Assembly: GCF_000420085.1 (NCBI RefSeq)
Contig: NZ_ATUG01000002.1
Coordinates: 186,001-250,000 of the forward strand
Direction of reading: 5' to 3'
Origin: Desulfospira joergensenii DSM 10085
GTDB lineage: Bacteria > Desulfobacterota > Desulfobacteria > Desulfobacterales > Desulfobacteraceae
DNA: 64,000 nucleotides
Shown piece by piece: positions 61,769-64,000 of this stretch (position 1 is its first letter; every line of letters begins with the position of its first letter). The position numbers and the translations under genes were made by a program. The notes under the pieces were generated by a model. The model ran no database searches and was not told where the DNA came from. It was given only the letters and a program-made list of their open reading frames with translations.

Positions 61769-63310
61769 ATGACTGAACTGAACGAAAATAACAATGAACT
61801 GACCCGACGCAGATTCCTCAAAACGGCCGGCGGTGCCGGCGCCCTTGCCGGGGTGGCCGCCAGCGGCCTATTCTTTGGTACCAAGCGTCTTGAAGCCGGT
61901 GAAATCCCCCAAAAATGGGATGAGGCCGTTGATGTGGTGATTATCGGAAGCGGCTTTGCAGGGCTTGCCGCTGCCATTGAGGCCAAACAGGCCGGGGCCT
62001 CAGTGGTAATCATAGAAAAGATGCCGCTTCCCGGCGGAAACTCCATTATCAACGGAGGCCTCATGGCCGGAGCGGGAACCCCCCTCCAGTCAAAAGAAAA
62101 AGTAGATGACAGTGCGGACTTGATGTACCAGGATATGGTCAAGGCCGGATTGGGACTGAACCACCCTGATCTGGCCATGATGCTGGCCAAGCACTCTGCC
62201 GAAGCCGTTGCCTGGACAGTCGCCTTGGGCGCCCAGTATCAGGAGCGCAATACGCACCTGGGCGGACATTCCGTTCCCAGAAGCTATTATACCACCAACA
62301 ATTCAGGTGCAGGTATTGTGCACCCTCAGTTGAAGAAGGTTAAGGAACTGGGCGTACCTTTGATTAAAAAGTGTTTTCTTGACCGTATCCTGCAGGATGA
62401 CGACGGCAGGGTCAAAGGCGTACGGGTGTATGAGAAATATCAGTTCCCCAAAGCCGGAAGCGGTATCCTGAAAACCATCCGCGCCAACCGGGCCGTGATC
62501 CTTGCGGCCGGCGGATTCTGCCAGGACGTGCCCTTCCGGAAGCTCCAGGATCCTAAAATCGATGAAAATGTCGCCTCCACGAATCATCCCGGTGCCACTG
62601 GTGAGTGCCTGATTGAGGCTCTCAGACTCCATTCCAATCCCATCCAGCTCTCCTGGATCCAGCTTGGTCCCTGGAGTTGCCCCCATGAAAAAGGAATGGG
62701 CATCGGCTATATGTTTGCGCTTTCTGCAGCCTTTCCCTATGGTGTCATGGTGGCGCCCAAAACCGGAGAGCGCTTCATCAACGAGTTGGCCAACCGGAAA
62801 ATCAGAGCCGATGCCATCATCAAAACAGGCGCCTGGGCCGTGGGCATCGCAGATCAGGAAGGTGTCCGGCGGGTCGGAAAACTGGATACCATGCTTGAAC
62901 GGGGCATTGTCAAAAAGTTTGAGACCCTGGATGGTCTGGCCGAAGAGTTCAAGATCTCCAGGGAGGCTCTCCGGAAGACTGTTGCCGAATACAATGCCGA
63001 TGTCAGGTCAGGAAAGGACAGAGTTTTTGGCAAGCCCTTCCAGAAAGATGCCAAACCCCTTGCCAGGGCACCCTTCTATGGCATGCATCTTTGGCCCAAG
63101 GTCCACCACACCATGGGCGGCGTTCAGATCGACACCGGGGCAAGGGCGCTGGATCTCTACCAGAAAGTCATCCCCGGATTCTATGCCGCAGGTGAAATTA
63201 CAGGGGGTATCCACGGTGCGGTCCGTCTAGGCAGCGTGGCTGTGACAGATTGCATCGTTTTTGGCCGGATTGCCGGGAAAAATGCGGCCAAAGAACGGCC
63301 CTGGACCTAA
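61769..63310 (+). CDS. Tat-exported flavoprotein of the fumarate reductase/flavocytochrome c family
   Basis: A 513-residue FAD enzyme. A twin-arginine signal (RRRFLKTAGGAGALAGVAASG) directs the folded protein to the periplasm. The FAD-binding GSGFAGLAAAIEA lies near residues 58-70, followed by GGNSIINGGLMAGAG. The C-terminal block GGIHGAVRLGSVAVTDCIVFGRIAG closes the fold. It has no heme motifs of its own; the tetraheme cytochrome gene 22 bp downstream would supply electrons, as in the two-component methacrylate or urocanate reductases. It likely reduces an unsaturated carboxylate in the periplasm. AAAAAAGGAGACC precedes the ATG. Confidence 0.93.
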   Translation: MTELNENNNELTRRRFLKTAGGAGALAGVAASGLFFGTKRLEAGEIPQKWDEAVDVVIIGSGFAGLAAAIEAKQAGASVVIIEKMPLPGGNSIINGGLMAGAGTPLQSKEKVDDSADLMYQDMVKAGLGLNHPDLAMMLAKHSAEAVAWTVALGAQYQERNTHLGGHSVPRSYYTTNNSGAGIVHPQLKKVKELGVPLIKKCFLDRILQDDDGRVKGVRVYEKYQFPKAGSGILKTIRANRAVILAAGGFCQDVPFRKLQDPKIDENVASTNHPGATGECLIEALRLHSNPIQLSWIQLGPWSCPHEKGMGIGYMFALSAAFPYGVMVAPKTGERFINELANRKIRADAIIKTGAWAVGIADQEGVRRVGKLDTMLERGIVKKFETLDGLAEEFKISREALRKTVAEYNADVRSGKDRVFGKPFQKDAKPLARAPFYGMHLWPKVHHTMGGVQIDTGARALDLYQKVIPGFYAAGEITGGIHGAVRLGSVAVTDCIVFGRIAGKNAAKERPWT

Positions 63311-63332
63311 TGAGCCCCCTGGAGACAAGCCC

Positions 63333-63785
63333 ATGAATACGAAAGCTCGCCGTTTATCGTGCTTTTTCTGGCTGACAGTACTCCTTCTGGGGGGAGCCCT
63401 GTGTTTGCCTTTGGCCTGTATCCCTTTTTCCGGCAATGCTGGAACGCTCCCGGAATCGGCCGGGGAAGGCGCCGGAGAAAAAAATCCCGATGCGCCTGCC
63501 CCGGCAGCATCATCCGGGATGACCATTAAGGGCCATCACAGGGACGCAGGGCTTTCCTGCCAGGACTGCCATGACAGCCCGCCCGGGGCCGTGGGCACCG
63601 AAGTCTGCCTGTCCTGCCACGGCACCCCTGACGACGTGGCCCAGTCCACCGCTGTCATGGAACCCAACCCCCACGACTCGGTCCATTACGGTCCGGAAGT
63701 AGACTGTGATCTTTGCCACCATGAGCACATGGCTTCGGAAAATATGTGCAATAGTTGCCATACGTTTCAGATGACTGTGCCCTGA
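63333..63785 (+). CDS. Periplasmic tetraheme cytochrome c
   Basis: A 150-residue secreted cytochrome. A hydrophobic signal region (FWLTVLLLGGALCLPLA) is followed by an Ala/Pro/Glu linker, then four heme-binding sites: CQDCH, CLSCH, CDLCHH and CNSCH. Several extra His residues are available as distal ligands (GHHRDAG, HHEHMA). ATG 63333 is chosen for GGAG at 8 nt; the open frame begins 24 codons earlier inside the flavoprotein gene. It pairs with the flavoprotein just upstream, and both end at the hairpin at 63817. It carries electrons from the inner membrane to the reductase. Confidence 0.93.
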   Translation: MNTKARRLSCFFWLTVLLLGGALCLPLACIPFSGNAGTLPESAGEGAGEKNPDAPAPAASSGMTIKGHHRDAGLSCQDCHDSPPGAVGTEVCLSCHGTPDDVAQSTAVMEPNPHDSVHYGPEVDCDLCHHEHMASENMCNSCHTFQMTVP

Positions 63786-63816
63786 CCCGTAACCCTTGTC
63801 GTTTATTTCCCTCCCC

Positions 63817-63860
63817 ACAACCCTGACAGGAGCGGTTTAATCCGCTCCTGTCAGGGTTGT
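63817..63860 (+). terminator. Strong hairpin after the cytochrome gene
   Basis: A perfect 19-bp stem (ACAACCCTGACAGGAGCGG and its complement) with a 6-nt loop lies 32 bp after the stop codon. The tract following on the plus strand is only weakly T-rich. The long stem should stop or protect the transcript. The remaining 140 bp to the window end show no gene. Confidence 0.7.
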
Positions 63861-64000
63861 TCCATTCTGTTATCCAATAATTAAGGGGGATGTTTTGTTT
63901 AACTATTGTCCAAAAAAAACGGGCTGTTAAATTGACGGGTGGATTCCCCGTGCTAGTTATGAAATAATCCGGATTTTTCCTTGAAAACCATATAGCCGGT

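Overview
The window looks like part of the chromosome of a strictly anaerobic, sulfate-reducing Desulfobacterota member, most like the Desulfobacteraceae. This is inferred from gene content: TRAP and branched-chain amino-acid transporters, corrinoid methyltransferases with a RACo-type activator, many Fe-S proteins, a hemerythrin chemoreceptor, and a flavoprotein/tetraheme cytochrome pair. No rRNA or marker gene is present to fix the species. Most of the window has GC-rich coding sequence. The stretch at about 48.8-50.2 kb is visibly richer in A+T.

Layout. 1-2.7 kb: glycine betaine/proline ABC transporter proX-proV-proW on the minus strand, cut by the left edge. 2.7-3.55 kb: gene-poor, with a perfect 26-bp palindrome. 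3.55-9.8 kb: YgiQ-type radical SAM protein, a GntR/FadR regulator with a matching operator, a PLP aminotransferase, and a hemerythrin-tailed chemoreceptor. 9.9-12.4 kb: typA and a glycine-zipper lipoprotein. 12.6-17.0 kb: a complete branched-chain amino-acid ABC transporter. 17.2-24.0 kb: a six-gene envelope-stress-like operon (TelA, DUF4178, large lipoprotein, DUF350, membrane spermidine-synthase-like protein). 24.3-28.0 kb: PlsC acyltransferase and a TRAP transporter.

28.8-41 kb is the most interesting part. A minus-strand module encodes an MtrH-like methyltransferase, an MtaA/CmuA-type zinc methyltransferase, a corrinoid protein, a RACo-type activator and two small accessory proteins, with a second corrinoid protein upstream. 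Immediately next to it lie a cysteate-synthase-like PLP enzyme, a fused sulfopyruvate decarboxylase (ComDE) and, converging on them, an aminotransferase and a DUF39/ferredoxin protein of the methanogenesis-marker-16 (ComF) type. Together these could make coenzyme M from phosphoserine and sulfite in a bacterium, beside an enzyme whose archaeal relatives methylate coenzyme M. A 21-bp palindrome occurs twice, upstream of both transcription units of the methyltransferase module and also in front of the cysteate-synthase operon.

41-45 kb: an isochorismatase-family hydrolase, a three-gene minus operon (DUF3786, ferredoxin, SAM methyltransferase), and a LuxR regulator carrying a four-cysteine Fe-S domain. 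45-50 kb: secreted FmdE-like protein plus TonB receptor, a candidate small RNA/attenuator, an A+T-rich nucleotidyltransferase gene, a decayed fragment, tRNA-Ser(CGA) and two large palindromic elements. 50.7-54 kb: radical SAM protein, monooxygenase-like small protein, LysE exporter, AraC regulator. 54.3-58.9 kb: GntR regulator and a TRAP transporter operon ending in L-asparaginase. 59.5-63.9 kb: hybrid sensor kinase, Tat-exported flavoprotein and tetraheme cytochrome c, closed by a strong hairpin. I saw no CRISPR array, prophage, intact insertion sequence or rRNA.
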